From assembly GCA_963662175.1 (NCBI GenBank), contig OY759221.1, positions 17,450,027 to 17,514,026 of the forward strand: a DNA stretch of 64,000 nucleotides. The letters are read 5' to 3'. Positions 1 through 10,557 of this stretch are shown here, piece after piece; the stretch's first letter is position 1; each line of letters opens with the position of its first letter. Under the pieces are notes generated by a model, which saw nothing but the letters and a program-made list of their open reading frames with translations, was not told where the DNA came from and searched no databases. The stretch is from Aradus depressus (taxonomy: Eukaryota > Arthropoda > Insecta > Hemiptera > Aradidae). The translations under genes were made by a program, and so were the position numbers.

Positions 1-430
1 ATTTTAAAATTCGTTGCTACGCAATACAATAACATTTTTTTTTTTTTGCCTTATTTTTGATGCATACTAGCCATATCACTGTGTTATCTAATTAATTAAG
101 ACATCCATGGACCCGGGATTTATCTACGAAATAAAACTCACTCCCGGACGGGATTCTAACCCGCAAACCATGGCGCGACCAATGCCCTACGCTTTAGCCC
201 GCACGGCCACCATGGCTCCATTAAAAAAATATTTTGGAAATTAATTTTTCATTATTTGAAGCGATATAACCTTCGTCGTCTTGATCTTATCTCAAATCTC
301 AGAACTTATTAGCGATTGCACATTTTACAAGAAACATTTTTGGTAGAATTCAATAATTGAATCGAAAAAAGTCAATAAAAATTTAGTAATTGAAGCGAAC
401 AGTTTGGTCCAGGAAGACATCTCTTTAGCT
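1..430 (-). repeat. Rep-D copy split by SINE-B
   Basis: Bases 1-25 and about 225-430 match, in the same order, the minus-oriented Rep-D copy at 17815-18440 (attcgttgctac motif, then the ATCTCAAATCT block, then ACATTTTTGG). The middle is occupied by a SINE-B copy. Rep-D itself is described at 17815-18440. The window edge cuts the copy. Confidence 0.55.
37..220 (-). mobile_element. SINE-B (tRNA-derived), nearly full length
   Basis: Read on the minus strand it begins with a tRNA-like head (GTGCGGGCTAAAGCG), a B-box close to GGTTCGAATCC (here with one change, GGTTAGAATCC), a GTGAGTTTTATTTCG body, and ends in a poly-A, seen as poly-T at 37-48. The same family recurs at 12492-12557, 35512-35660, 51060-51225 and 55283-55480. 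It sits inside a Rep-D copy. The head is too degenerate to be a functional tRNA gene. Confidence 0.75.
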
Positions 431-521
431 GCTCGATCTCGATAACTCACCATAAAAATAATAAACAGAAATGTTTTTTAAAAGAGTTAAACCCGTTTTT
501 AATATTTGAACATGATGCTGA

Positions 522-833
522 ATGAAAATAATTATTATTGTTTTATCATTTTTCATAGCCCCGAATCTCCAAAAATGTCACTCTGGCGCTGTAAAGCATA
601 TCGAAAAGTGGAGTGGGACTAGTACAGGACAACATACTGGAGCGAGAGACTCCCTAACCAACCATGGTCTACATCAATGCCATGACGCACCCCACTGGGT
701 CAATGTGCCATTCTTTTATGCTTCTAGAGTGACGTCAGCTCATACATATGGAACCCATTCTGTGGTCCCTTGGGGTCGGCCTATGTTCAGTACTTCTAGG
801 GGGGACGTCATCTACTGCAATACTCGTATCTAG
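522..833 (+). CDS. Unrecognised 103-codon ORF, probably not a gene
   Basis: An open frame starting MKIIIIVLSFFIAPN, which resembles a short signal peptide, followed by a His- and Thr-rich stretch with three cysteines. I recognise no domain and see no splice structure or neighbouring gene. The flanks are AT-rich repeat DNA. An ORF of this length is expected by chance in 64 kb. Bases 430-1140 otherwise hold nothing I can name. Confidence 0.12.
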   Translation: MKIIIIVLSFFIAPNLQKCHSGAVKHIEKWSGTSTGQHTGARDSLTNHGLHQCHDAPHWVNVPFFYASRVTSAHTYGTHSVVPWGRPMFSTSRGDVIYCNTRI

Positions 834-1141
834 GTTATCTGCAGGGATAAACAGAGGCTGTTTGTGTTAGCAGGGATATTTCCCTTCATAAGGTTTACAG
901 TTTTATTGAAAAATAATACTAAAGTCTTAGGATTTTTTAACATTTATCTTGCTTATTGATCAGTTAGGTCAATCAAGATGCCAAGAAAAGTCAAACAATC
1001 CAAAAAAAAGCTCAGAAAAAAGCAAGTTCAAAATCAAAAAGATGTCTTTCTCATGTACTTTTGAATCGTCATACTAAATTGCATGTTGATAAATTCTTTA
1101 CATCAATAGTTATTACAGTTTTATAGTTTATTTATTTTGGC

Positions 1142-1811
1142 ACTGCCATCTTAGCTGCTGCTGAATCTTCCATACATGCCTCGTTCACATTACAACACCA
1201 TGTTACTCAAATTGAGAACTGGTGCAACATTTGGAAAATTAAACTCAACACGAACAAATCACAACATATAACATTTACATTAAGACGAGATACATGTCCC
1301 GCCGTTTTTATCTACAACAAGCCCCTCCCTCAGAGTAACACAGTAAGATATTTGGGACTTACTCTGGACAGACGACTGACATGGAACCCACATACAAGCC
1401 TCTTACGTAATACACTAAACAAACAATTTAAAATGCTTTATTCTCTTCTGCACAGACATTCCAAACTTAACACAAAAGCGTAACTACTACACGTTTCTAC
1501 TGAAGCCACTCTGGATGTACGGCTCACAAATCTACGGTTCGGCTAAAATATCTAACCTGAAACGTATCCAGGTTTTCCAGTCAAAGACACTCAGACTCAT
1601 TACACAATGCCCACCATACGTAAGTAACAGAACACTTCACAATGACCTCATGATAAACACAGTACACGACACAATTCAGGACCTTTACAGACGTTTCCAC
1701 AACAAATTGCATTCACACCCAAATCCATACATCCACTCACTTTCTTCACCACACTTGCCACACAATCCTCCCAGGAGATTGAAGAGGAGGTGGAACCGTG
1801 ACTTAATATAA
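1142..1811 (+). pseudogene. Jockey ORF2 C-terminal fragment (reverse transcriptase thumb)
   Basis: The first frame runs from TAILAAAES through WCNIWKIKLNTNKSQH and YLGLTLDRRLTW to a stop at 1481-1483. A frameshift near there moves the homology to the frame that gives LKPLWMYGSQIYGSAK and ends RRLKRRWNRDLI at 1811. These blocks are the typical C-terminal half of Jockey reverse transcriptase. The RT palm with its catalytic aspartates and the whole endonuclease domain are missing, so it cannot be functional. Confidence 0.85.
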
Positions 1812-2049
1812 TCCCAAATTACAACCCCCCACTTCTTGAAACAAAATCATAAAATCCCCATTCATTGATAATAACCATAATATTCATTGTTTTTAAATTT
1901 CGCCCTGAGGAGCTACCGCTGAGTGGCCTTCCTCTCTCACGCCAATCAAGTCATCCACATTCAATCAAGTCCTCTTGGTAGCTGGTTGTTGCGTCATGGT
2001 AACAGTTGCGACCAACATTATAAAGACAAAAAAAAAAAAAAAAAAAAAA
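1142..2049 (+). mobile_element. Jockey-type non-LTR retrotransposon, 5'-truncated (copy 1)
   Basis: The 5' end begins just after where the catalytic YADD of reverse transcriptase should lie (TAILAAAES is the first recognisable peptide). It continues through the RT thumb and C-terminus to about 1811, then about 230 bases of 3' UTR, and ends in a poly-A of about 20 at 2029-2049. The UTR block GGTGGCCTTCC-type/GCTGGTTGTTGC is shared with the copies at 10558, 24239 and 36879. Severe 5' truncation plus poly-A is the usual result of target-primed reverse transcription. Confidence 0.85.
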
Positions 2050-2062
2050 TCATTTTGGGTTT

Positions 2063-2735
2063 TATATATAAAATATCGTGTCAATATATTCGTTACTTTG
2101 GTAGTTATTGGAGTTTATGTGTTTAGCCTCCTCTAGTCCCCCCCTTGCTTTGTTGAAAATCGATAGGTGTCGATATGCAATTCTTAATGTACATATAAAT
2201 TTTCGAGTCGATACATTCATTCTATTGGCAGTTATCGTGTTCACAGACACACACATAGACTGACAGATTTTTTTTTTTTTTTTTTAAATCAGCAGGTTGG
2301 AAAACATTCACATTCAACACACTTCGTCGTTGGAAAAGCAAAATGTATGCATACACTACCGGTTTCAGAAATTTATGTAATTTGTAAAAAATTCGATGTT
2401 GAATTTTGAACGGAATTTCATGCTTTCCGACCCCCTGACTTGAAAAAAGTAAAAAAAAAGAAACATGGCTGTGTATGTGTGTGTGTCTGTAAACACGATA
2501 ACTCCAGAATGAATGTATCGACACATTCATTTAAAGTAAGTATCCAGAACACCATAATGATGACACCTATTGATTTTCAGGCAAATTGACTGACGGGAAG
2601 GGGCGACACAAAATTTGGTAAGTCAACTATTGATTTTTAGCCAAGGTTATTGGTTTTGGATGAAGAGCAAAAAATTAATATTTAATAATAATTAATTCAT
2701 TGGGGGGAAGTATTCGGGTGATTCACTGGTCTTTT
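2063..2735. repeat. Rep-C inverted pair, head to head
   Basis: Bases 2063-2340 are Rep-C in minus orientation (GTTCACAGACACACAC, then GGAAAACAT). Bases 2366-2735 are Rep-C in plus orientation (ATTCGATGTTGAATTTTGAACGG, CCGACCCCCTGA, GACACCTATTGATTTTCAG, GGTGATTCAC). About 25 bases of other sequence separate the arms. Such head-to-head pairs recur at 6757-7312 and 25240-25630. Confidence 0.7.
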
Positions 2736-4040
2736 TTGAAGTAAGACTTCTTTACGTTCTGGGCAACTTGGGGACTAAGCTAAATGAGTTACGAAATTAT
2801 GTGACGCGCTGAACACTTCCCAGACCCGCTCAGCACCAGTGTTTTAGTTCGCCCCCCAAAAAAGTGGTTTAAAGTTTCCTTTTTTGAAAACAAAGTGTAT
2901 AATCTCTGAGGACACCGATTAAACACCCTACATTCCAAATTTGGACCGAATTAAACTAGTGGTTCGTGAATACGAGTGAGTGAAAGCATTTCATTTTTTT
3001 GAATTTTGAGAGTGGCTGTTAGGGATCATTGGGCGGGCTAGTAGAGGGGAGCGCTCCCCACCCCGCCTCCCGGACCAGTCCGTGGCGCCTCTCTCCTCAC
3101 GTTACTCTCCCGCTTCACTCTTCCCGTTGGTGAATCCTAAAATCATGACAGGCAGTAGATACAGACTCTGAATATGAGTATAATGGTCCAGGACCGTCGT
3201 TCAAAAAGAGTAAAATAAGTTCAGAAGTTACAAGTGTTACATCATGTTCGGAGGGACACCATTTTCATATTATTACCCAATCTACTAATAATGAATCACA
3301 AAGTACGCCTGCTTAGCGTTGCTGGCATCATAAACAGCGTCTTTTTTTCTTTCTCAATTCTCATTCTCTATTCTCTCGCGCTCAAAAACCTACATTTCTT
3401 ATTTCTCTTACCATAGGCCTATTGTCTCTACTTTGGAGTCAAAAGTATTTTAGTCCTGTACGGATCTGAGTACTTCTTTGAATTAGAGTTTTGCCACCCA
3501 ATTCACATTAAACATTGAAGCAAAACAAGGCAAGTGTCGTGTAAACAAAGTTTCACACACAAGACACATATCTTCTAATTGGTTTGAGGTCGGAGGCGAC
3601 ATAACCCCTTCTCTGAGAGTGGTTCCATACCCCAGAATATTCCCCAAGTCTTCCTAACGTCCTATATTCCCCGAAGAAGACTTGTCTTCCAACCATTTAC
3701 GCTTCTAGCTGATAATAAAGTCAGGGAACTTTGCCAATTTCCTCGAGTGCTTCCCCAGTATTGTCTCACTTCCTGTCTACATTACAATGTAAATTATTTG
3801 AAAACCCCACCGTACTTAGACTTTCCAATCTTGAACCATCAACCAATCGTGCTAATTGATTGACTTCTCTCCAAGTCTGAAAGTGAATAAACCTCTCCAC
3901 GAGTAAATTTAAATAATATTATATTTTTCTAATTTCTTGGCAAGGTAATATCCTCTCGAAGAAAATGTGGCCTAAGTTAATAATATAATAATTGTATTAA
4001 TTTCCCAGCTATACGGAATAAAGTTCTGATAACTAAGGAA
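2736..4040. other. No recognisable gene
   Basis: About 1.3 kb with no coding homology I can recognise. A GC-richer patch at 3010-3130 contains a short near-palindrome GGGGAGCGCTCCCC at 3046-3059. The rest is AT-rich and unassigned. Confidence 0.5.
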
Positions 4041-4230
4041 AGATACATATCAAATAAGATACATATCAAATGAAGTACATATCAAATAAGATACATATCA
4101 AATAAGATACATATCAAATAAGATACATATCAAATGAAGTACATATCAAATAAGATACATATCAAATGAAGTACATATCAAATAAGATACATATCAAAAA
4201 AGATAAATATCAAAAAAGATACATATGAAT
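4041..4230. repeat. Minisatellite, 15-17 bp unit (GATACATATCAAATAA)
   Basis: About eleven imperfect copies of a unit of the form AAGATACATATCAAATA, with an AGTACATATCAAATG variant interspersed. The last copies decay to AAAAAGATAAATATC. No flanking gene. Confidence 0.9.
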
Positions 4231-4439
4231 ATACAAGATATACATGACGTAAGTTACTTCAGTTGCACCCGTACTGTCTAAAATTAATTTTATTTCAAAC
4301 CTTGTCTGGGCATCCTGTTTTCTTTTTTATAATCAACCATCATAGTATTATGCTCGGTCGATTTTTATTATCAATTTTATTTTTTTTCTTAGTTATATAG
4401 ATTTTCTTTTTTTCTTTTTTACTTATTCTCTTTTATTTA

Positions 4440-4880
4440 TATAGATACTTTTATTTATTTTTTTTTTATCATAATGAAGTTGTTAATTTTAGGTTTTTTT
4501 CTGTTAATCTTTTGTTTATCCATCTTTTTAATTGTATAGTTTTTCTCCAATGTAGCACTAATTTTATTTACCCATCTTTTTATTTAAGAGCTTATCAAAG
4601 AACAAGCTGCAGAGAAATATTCAAAAAACTTAAAATCCTGCCTTTGCCTGCGCTGTTTATATTTGAAACATTCATGGTTATTAGGAAATATGAAAATATT
4701 TACCCTCTTAACAATTCTAATCATGATAACGATACCAGGAAGAAAGATTTTCGAATAACTAAACATTGCTTTTCTCTTTTTGAAAAAAGTATAACTCATA
4801 AAGGAATTAATTTCTTTAATGCCCTTCCTCACTATTTGAAGGCAGTAGAAAAAAATAGGAAAATTTCAATTTCAACATAA
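4440..4880 (+). pseudogene. CR1/Jockey-like LINE C-terminus with displaced UTR-like sequence
   Basis: From about 4584 the frame reads YQRTSCREIFKKLKI, LPLPALFIFETFM, SLFEKSITHKGINFFNALPHYLK and stops at 4880. This is a conserved extreme C-terminal block of insect non-LTR reverse transcriptases (clade not resolved). Bases 4440-4580 just upstream match the UTR-like sequence at 13215-13345, which is not the expected order, so the locus has been rearranged. A shorter relative lies at 20143-20310. Confidence 0.7.
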
Positions 4881-4906
4881 AACGTTTATGTTAGAAGATG
4901 GCTGTA

Positions 4907-5665
4907 AAGCTGCCAAAAGACGGCAATGTACTTCCCCAGAACGAATTAATCAATTATGTTTCAGCTCTCCCGCCAATAACAATCGACTGCTTGGACTAAA
5001 AGGCAATATTTGACTTACATAATGGCTTCTGAATCCTCATAATAAATTTTGTGTTGCTATATTCCATTACATCGGCAGTTTATATAAGACGACCGAGGGC
5101 GACGGTAGCTCAGTGGTATGCATGCTTGGCTTCTGAGCTTAAAAACGTGGGTTCGAAACCCGACCGAGGCCCTTAGTTTATTTTATCTGGGAGGTAAAAT
5201 AAATATAAGCACGCCGTCCTTCCGATGGGACGTAAAGCGATACTCGTTAAAGACCCCTGCTCTAGGTGGAAAAAAATTTAGAGTAGGCAAAATTTAGGAC
5301 TCACACAGTAGAGTCGGGCTCATGTCCACCAGAGTGACGAAAGAACGCTCTGCTAGTAGGCGATATGACCTCGTAGTTAAAGCCCGGGCATGAAAAAAAC
5401 CTAACCTAACCTAAAAGACGAGCTCCTCTTCTCTAGTCCCCATACCCTTCGACAGATCTTGCAAAAAATTAATAGGTGTCGTCCTTATGGGGTTCTGGAT
5501 ACACATAAAAAACATCGTGTAGATATCTTCATAAAATCGGGAGTTACCGTGTTCACAGACATTTTTTTTCATATATTAGGGTGTTATAAAACATGAAATT
5601 TGAGTAAAACTCAACATCAATTACATAACTACCCCTACACTGTACATACGGGGAAGTAAAAACGT
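4907..5665 (-). repeat. Rep-C copy split by SINE-A
   Basis: Rep-C in minus orientation occupies 4907-5094 (GTACTTCCCCAGAACGAATT, TTTTGTGTTGCTATATTCC, CATCGGCAGTT) and resumes at 5414-5665 (GGTGTCGTCCTTATGGGG, GTTCACAGAC, CTCAACATC, ending GGGGAAGTA). The SINE-A copy 5095-5413 lies between the two halves. Confidence 0.75.
5095..5413 (+). mobile_element. SINE-A (tRNA-derived), full length
   Basis: Head: TAGCTCAGTGG (A box) and GGGTTCGAAACCC (B box) inside a tRNA-like 75-nt unit. Then a conserved body of about 240 bases (CTGGGAGGTAAAATAAA, CACGCCGTCCTTC, AGTAGAGTCGGGCTCATGTC, AAAGCCCGGGCATGA), ending in AACCTAACCTAACCT. A short imperfect duplication (AAGACGA) flanks it. The other SINE-A entries refer to this architecture. 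Confidence 0.9.
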
Positions 5666-5969
5666 AAAAATGTAAGTAGCCATGTAGCTATACTGTAATT
5701 GAAACGTAGAGCTTTTCAATTGGCATCCCTACCATGTCTGTATGCAACGAAGCTAATATTTCCTAGTTCATTTCCGTGCAAACATGCACATTAGTCCTCC
5801 ACTCGTAATCCAATAGAAGACCTGTAGTAGAAATATAATCGGTCTTGTTAAACTCTAATATCCTGTTGATAATTGAACCAACGGAATGGAAAGTCAAAAT
5901 TAGATATTTCTAGACGAGTGATTGGATCGTTTCATTAGTTCATATGGTTCCAAATTGATGGAGTTGGTC

Positions 5970-6240
5970 GATATATAATTTTAATGTAGGGGAAGTTATG
6001 AAATTCAATGTTGAGGTTTCAACGGAATTTCATGTTGTCCTGTTTTCATCAACGGCTATGTACTTCCCCAGCCAATTAATCAATTACGTTTTCTCTTTCC
6101 CAACAAAACCAATCGACCGTTCTGAATCATCATAATAAATTTTGTGTCGATACATTCATTACATCGATAGTTATTTGGACTTTTGAGTTGAGACCCATCT
6201 GATCCCCCCTCCTGTTCGGCTGATTCCGGTGAAAATTTTT
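5970..6240. repeat. Rep-C fragments, opposed
   Basis: Bases 5985-6050 are the start of Rep-C in plus orientation (GGGGAAGTTATGAAATTC, TTTCAACGGAATTTCATG). Bases 6056-6240 are the end of Rep-C in minus orientation (GTACTTCCCCAGCCAATT, TTTTGTGTCGATACATTC, GAGTTGAGACCC). The middle of the repeat is missing from both. Confidence 0.7.
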
Positions 6241-6291
6241 AGTTGTCAAATAATTTATGGTTTCCAGATTTACTTTGTGAAGCTCCATTCT

Positions 6292-6732
6292 AGGAATAGA
6301 TAATTAAAAACACAATTTCTTTGTGAAACTTCACTATATATTCTCAAATACTCAACTAGTTCCATTCCCCCCTTTTTAGTTTAAATATCAAGTAGCTAAG
6401 AGTCAGATGATTGTAGAAATGTTTTGCCAACTCACATTTAGGGAATACTATAATTTTCATTTGATGATATGTCCTTTAAATTCTATTTATTTGTTTTTTG
6501 TTCACTTTAAATTATTTTACATTTATATAATTCAAGAGTTCTACCTATATAAATACCAACACTTTACTGTTAACTTCACTTTATTAGGTTTTAAGTACCT
6601 TCTACCCTGTCAACCATTTCTGTCAGTTTATAAGTGACTCTTGATAATGCCTTAACACGGCGAAACTAGTTGAGTATTTGAGAATATATAGTGAAATTTG
6701 ACAAAGAAATTGTTTATTTAATTATCTATTCC
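6292..6732. repeat. Foldback repeat FB-F, about 70-bp arms
   Basis: The left arm 6292-6361 (GGAATAGATAATTAAAAACA ... ACTCAACTAGTT) is the inverted complement, with few mismatches, of the right arm 6664-6732. The 300-base interior is AT-rich and carries no recognised protein. Just before the right arm lies TTGATAATGCC...GGCGAAAC, a degenerate form of the core seen in the FB-E and 57.3-kb repeats. Confidence 0.75.
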
Positions 6733-6756
6733 TTATTAGTTGTCCCTACCGGGCTT

Positions 6757-7312
6757 TAAATTTTTTTGTGAAATTTCGTGTCAACGCAATCATTAAAAGC
6801 AGTTATTAGAGATTTTTGATTATCCCCCCTTTACTTTTGGCAGATTTGACTGATAATCTATGTGTCTTTACAGAGTTCTGAACACATATAAAATTTCGTG
6901 TTGATATATTCATTTTTTCCGGAGTTTTTGTGTTCAGAGACAGACATATTTTTTTTTTCTTTTTTGGAATTAGGAGTTCAGAAAACTTGAAATTCCATTG
7001 AAAACTCCCCATCCATTTTCGACCGGTTACATAACTTCCCATATACTTCGTAGGGCTGGGGAAGTAGAAATTGTTCATTATGTGTGTCTATGGTCTCTGG
7101 CTGATCTCTATATGAAATATCTCACCTAATAGTTTTCAGCGGAACTGACCATAGGAAAGGGTGTGTGGGGGGGGGGGGGGGGGGGGGGGGGGGGAGGGTA
7201 CTTAACCCAGAAAACTCTAATAAATCCCGATGTAATGAATGTATCAACATGAAAATTCATATTTAAATTCAAATCCCCATAAGGTCGACACTTAACAATT
7301 TGCTGCAATATC
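6757..7312. repeat. Rep-C inverted pair with poly-G tract
   Basis: Bases 6757-7078 are Rep-C in minus orientation, ending CTTCGTAGGGCTGGGGAAGTA. Bases 7085-7312 are a partial plus copy (GGAACTGACCATAGGAAAGG, CGATGTAATGAATGTATC, AGGTCGACAC). A run of 28 G lies at 7167-7194 where other copies have a short G-rich stretch, so it has expanded inside the repeat. Confidence 0.7.
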
Positions 7313-7631
7313 GGTCAAGGGCGATAGTTCTCGGTAGGGGCTATGTCAGACCGTCAGAGCGTAGTCTCGTTGATGTGCATGCGTGTATATGTGTGTGTCG
7401 GACAGCTGCGCGCGCAGCGCACACAGACAACTACACACTTCTTTATCTGTGATGTCAGCTGTTTTCGTTCATATTTACCTTTGTAATGAATTTAACTTTT
7501 AGGTTAAGATGCTTCGATAGCTTAAATTTGTCACAATAAATGAAATTTGTGGGTAAAATTAAATAATATAATAGTGTAAATCTAAAAAGGATATAATGTA
7601 TAATATGTTATAAACACATAATAATAATATA

Positions 7632-7838
7632 ATGTTTTTACCAGTTGCAGGAGATACCGAACAGCTTATTTCATTTTTAAATGACAAAACTATTCTACAA
7701 ATGAATACGAAACGAACCATTTCAACAAGAAATTCGAAAACTAACATCGACGCTGTATTCTCGCGGTATTTAGATACACTACAGTTCTATTTATCTTATT
7801 TTAGCTATCACAAACCTGTAATTTCATGTATAAAATAA
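7632..7838 (+). pseudogene. Endonuclease-like C-terminus (EEP fold, possibly Helentron-type)
   Basis: The frame ends NIDAVFSRYLDTLQ then LSYFSYHKPVIS and stops 11 codons after HKP. The block IDxVFxRY...SYFSYHKP resembles the end of endonuclease/exonuclease/phosphatase domains, where the last catalytic motif is SDHxP; here the D is Y. A paralogue is at 45173-45382. Some insect helicase proteins with a C-terminal endonuclease (Helentron type) end in this way, from general knowledge. That assignment is inferred. The upstream domain is absent. Confidence 0.4.
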
Positions 7839-8000
7839 ATTTAAGAACAATAAATTTGAAAGTTTAATTCCTCATAATAATTTTCTTATTGTAACATTAT
7901 AAAACAAATTTTAATCAAAATCAGTGCGCAACAGCAAATTTTTGAAACTAAAGCAGATGTTCACACATCGATTCTCGTGAGTACCTCGTCTCTCACAAAT

Positions 8001-8222
8001 TATTTTCTTTATCTGGGAGGTTAAAAAACCTTAGCATGCCGCCGTTAAGAGATGTTTCCGACCACATACAATGTCTATGAGAATAAACATTTAGGGTAGG
8101 CAAAATGTAGGACTCCCATAGTAGAGTCGGGCCCATGTTCACCAGTTTGACGAAAGAGCACTCTGGTAGAAGGCGAAATGACCTCGTTTAAAGCCCGGGC
8201 ATGAGTCATAATAACCAACTAA
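8001..8222 (+). mobile_element. SINE-A, 5'-truncated
   Basis: It starts at CTTTATCTGGGAGG, lacks the whole tRNA-like head, and runs to AAAGCCCGGGCATGAGTCATAA with a decayed ACCAACTAACC tail. It is more diverged than the full copies, so probably older. Confidence 0.8.
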
Positions 8223-8709
8223 CCAGATCTTAGCTTACAGGTAACACCATCTCATAGCTCTAATTACTAGAGTAATTTACCTTGAGGCTCTTCAGATAAT
8301 TGTCATCCCAAATTGATAAAGCCATCATCCTTACTAGAGGAACGCGCGACTCTGGAGTATTAGCACAAACAGTTTCCGATTGTTTTGTCTGATAACGATC
8401 CTGCCTGGGGGGGTCTCCCAGGTATCCTAAATTGGAATATACCTTCCTTGATATTTCCCAAGAGGTATCACTTGGATCAACATATTAACACCATCTCATT
8501 TCCTAAGTCGAAATTGGATTTAGAAATAATTGCGTTTGTAAGAAAGTCAGTTTTATTCGTTCACGTTCTCTTCAATGAGGTATTATATTCCCGAAAAGAT
8601 TTGAATTCCAGATTTCCTGGAAATACGTGATATTGAGTTTATTATAACAACCATAATATAAGGTTATATTATCTTTCACTCACAAAATATTTCAAATATC
8701 CCAAAAACG

Positions 8710-8965
8710 TTTCCACCAAATGTGAATCTAAAAATGTTTGTGGATCGTTTAAATCTTATTTTTTATTATTTATATACTAATTTATTTTCTTGTTTTTCTC
8801 TTTTTTTGTATTTTTTATTAGGGTTTTATTTATTTATTTCATTTATTAATATATATATATATATATTTTATAATTGTTATTGTTATTTTTTTTTCTTTAT
8901 TTTTTCTATATTTCGCACATTGTGACCTGAGGAAGGGACGTATCATGAATATTCGGCAACAGACG
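8710..8965 (+). repeat. Family H repeat: AT-rich stretch ending CACATTGTGACCTGAGGAAGG
   Basis: The end TTTCGCACATTGTGACCTGA is shared with 50870-51030 (TTTTGCACATTGTGAC), with a similar T-rich lead-in. The 50.98-kb copy continues AACGTAACGACGTCGAAAAA. It carries CTGAGGA at 8928-8934 but no following GAAA. Function unknown. Confidence 0.45.
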
Positions 8966-8969
8966 ATTC

Positions 8970-9490
8970 AATTCGCCTTCAATGTTATGTATAGGCAATC
9001 CTATTATTTCTTTTGAATCCCAGATTTCTTGACAATCCCTCCATTTCATGTTCCCCTGATTCAAAAAAATGAAGAACTTATTTTTATATATTATATTTAC
9101 TTTGAGTCTTCCCATTTCTGTACTTTCTGTATTTCTTTGACTAGACTTTACTTTGTGGGTATTACATAAATACATAGTTCTATATTTCTTGTTTGTTGCA
9201 TTCTCCTCACAATTATTGTTTCGAAAAATTGCAGCCTATTTATTTTTATTATATTGTATTAATTAAGATAAACTATAAAAAAAAAAAAAAAAAAAAAGCC
9301 ACACGATAGTTTGAGATGACTAATCCCGACCTAAATCAACATAACTCCATTATATGTCACCCTTCCCGACCCCTCAACTAAAAAAATAGACCAACAATAG
9401 TTGTGAATCATCAGTTCCTACAACCCCTTCGGCAACACAACCAATTGCCCATACAACTAATATTAGATATGTAAATTGTAAATAATTCAC
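8970..9490. other. No recognisable gene
   Basis: AT-rich, with a 21-base poly-A at about 9277-9297. The poly-A may be the tail of an unrecognised minus- or plus-strand retroinsert, but no element body could be identified beside it. Confidence 0.4.
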
Positions 9491-9494
9491 TTTG

Positions 9495-9960
9495 CATTTT
9501 TTCTTCACGAAGTATAGGGGAAGTTATGTATTCGGTAGAAAATTCGATGTCCAGTTTTCAACAGAATTTCATATTATCTGACCTCCAGATTCCAAATATG
9601 AAAAACAAATTGTTGTCTGTGAACATGACAACTCCCGATATCCATTATATATCCTAATATCCCATTATATATTATGTATCGATACGAAATATTATATGTT
9701 GGATCAAAACCCCATAAGGACAACACCTATCGACTAAAGGGAAGTAGGGATGAAGGGAATAGCTTATCTCAAAACCCTAATAACTGCCGATGTAATGTAT
9801 TTATCGATACAAAATTTATGGGTATGAGGATTTAGGACCCCCTCTGTAAGTCAAATGTTGAAAATTAGCGCAAACGGTCGACTGGTTTTGGAGAGGAAGC
9901 GAGTAGTTATTAAATTCCTTCTGAGGAAGTACTTTGCCGGTGATTCATATATTTTTTAAA
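9495..9960 (+). repeat. Rep-C, near full-length reference copy
   Basis: It starts at GAAGTATAGGGGAAGTTATG. Ordered landmarks follow: TTTTCAACAGAATTTCAT, a CCGACC-like block, TGTCTGTGAACATGACAACT, CCCCATAAGGACAACACC, AACTGCCGATGTAATG, AAATTAGCGCAAACGGTCGA, GAGGAAGTACTTTGCC, GGTGATTCA. Both ends carry opposed CTTCC/GGAAG motifs. No convincing protein is encoded. Whether Rep-C is a DNA transposon derivative or something else is unknown. Confidence 0.75.
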
Positions 9961-10306
9961 TCCTTTTTCCTCATCTTTTGCTGATATTTAAATAAGAATC
10001 TTATTTTTGAATAAACTTTCTCCATATATATTTTATTCAACAACAGACACATCTCCACAAATTACTACAATAGTTTCAGATGAACAAAACTTTCATTTAT
10101 TTGTTAGTTCTGGCAAGTTTGGAGTTAAGGAAAACTCTAAAAGACTAATGTTTGCCTATTTATTGTTTTATCTTATATAACTTGTTATTAATATCAGTAT
10201 TGTATTTTTTTTTGCATTTTTGTTTTTAGAATTTTATTTTAGTATGAAGAAATCACTTCAGAAATTTACTTTAAATAAGGGTTCACACAGCACTTAACTT
10301 CCTTCT

Positions 10307-10362
10307 TTTATTATTCCTGACGTTTCGAGCGTTCGCTCATTTTCACAGGTTTATCCCTATAT
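10307..10362 (-). repeat. Hairpin core CTGTGAAAATGAGCGAACGCTCGAAACGTC
   Basis: On the minus strand the sequence reads CCTGTGAAAATGAGCG, then AACGCTCGAAACGTCAGGA. A GAGCG/CGCTC stem is followed directly by GAAAC. The layout parallels the cores in FB-E and at 57.3 and 58.95 kb, although the first motif departs from CTGANGA. Confidence 0.45.
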
Positions 10363-10557
10363 AAAAATTAAAAATTAACATTCATTTCACATTTAATTAT
10401 AATATAATTGCATGCATGTCATACTTACTTTAATTTTTCTTTTCATAATTTTCTATTGTTACCAAAATAATTTGTCCATTCTGTAAATTATTTTCGGATT
10501 TTAATTACACTATTTCTATTAAAGATATTGTGTATGGTTGTGTTATCTAATATAAGT

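Noticed and set aside
522..833. Secreted small protein
   Set aside because: A hydrophobic N-terminus is the only support; no homology, splice signals or transcript evidence. Kept only as a low-confidence entry.
5095..5170. tRNA genes (A box and B box present at about ten loci)
   Set aside because: Each tRNA-like head is joined to the same roughly 250-bp body, several lie between target duplications, and the heads do not fold into a complete cloverleaf with a normal acceptor stem. They are SINE heads.
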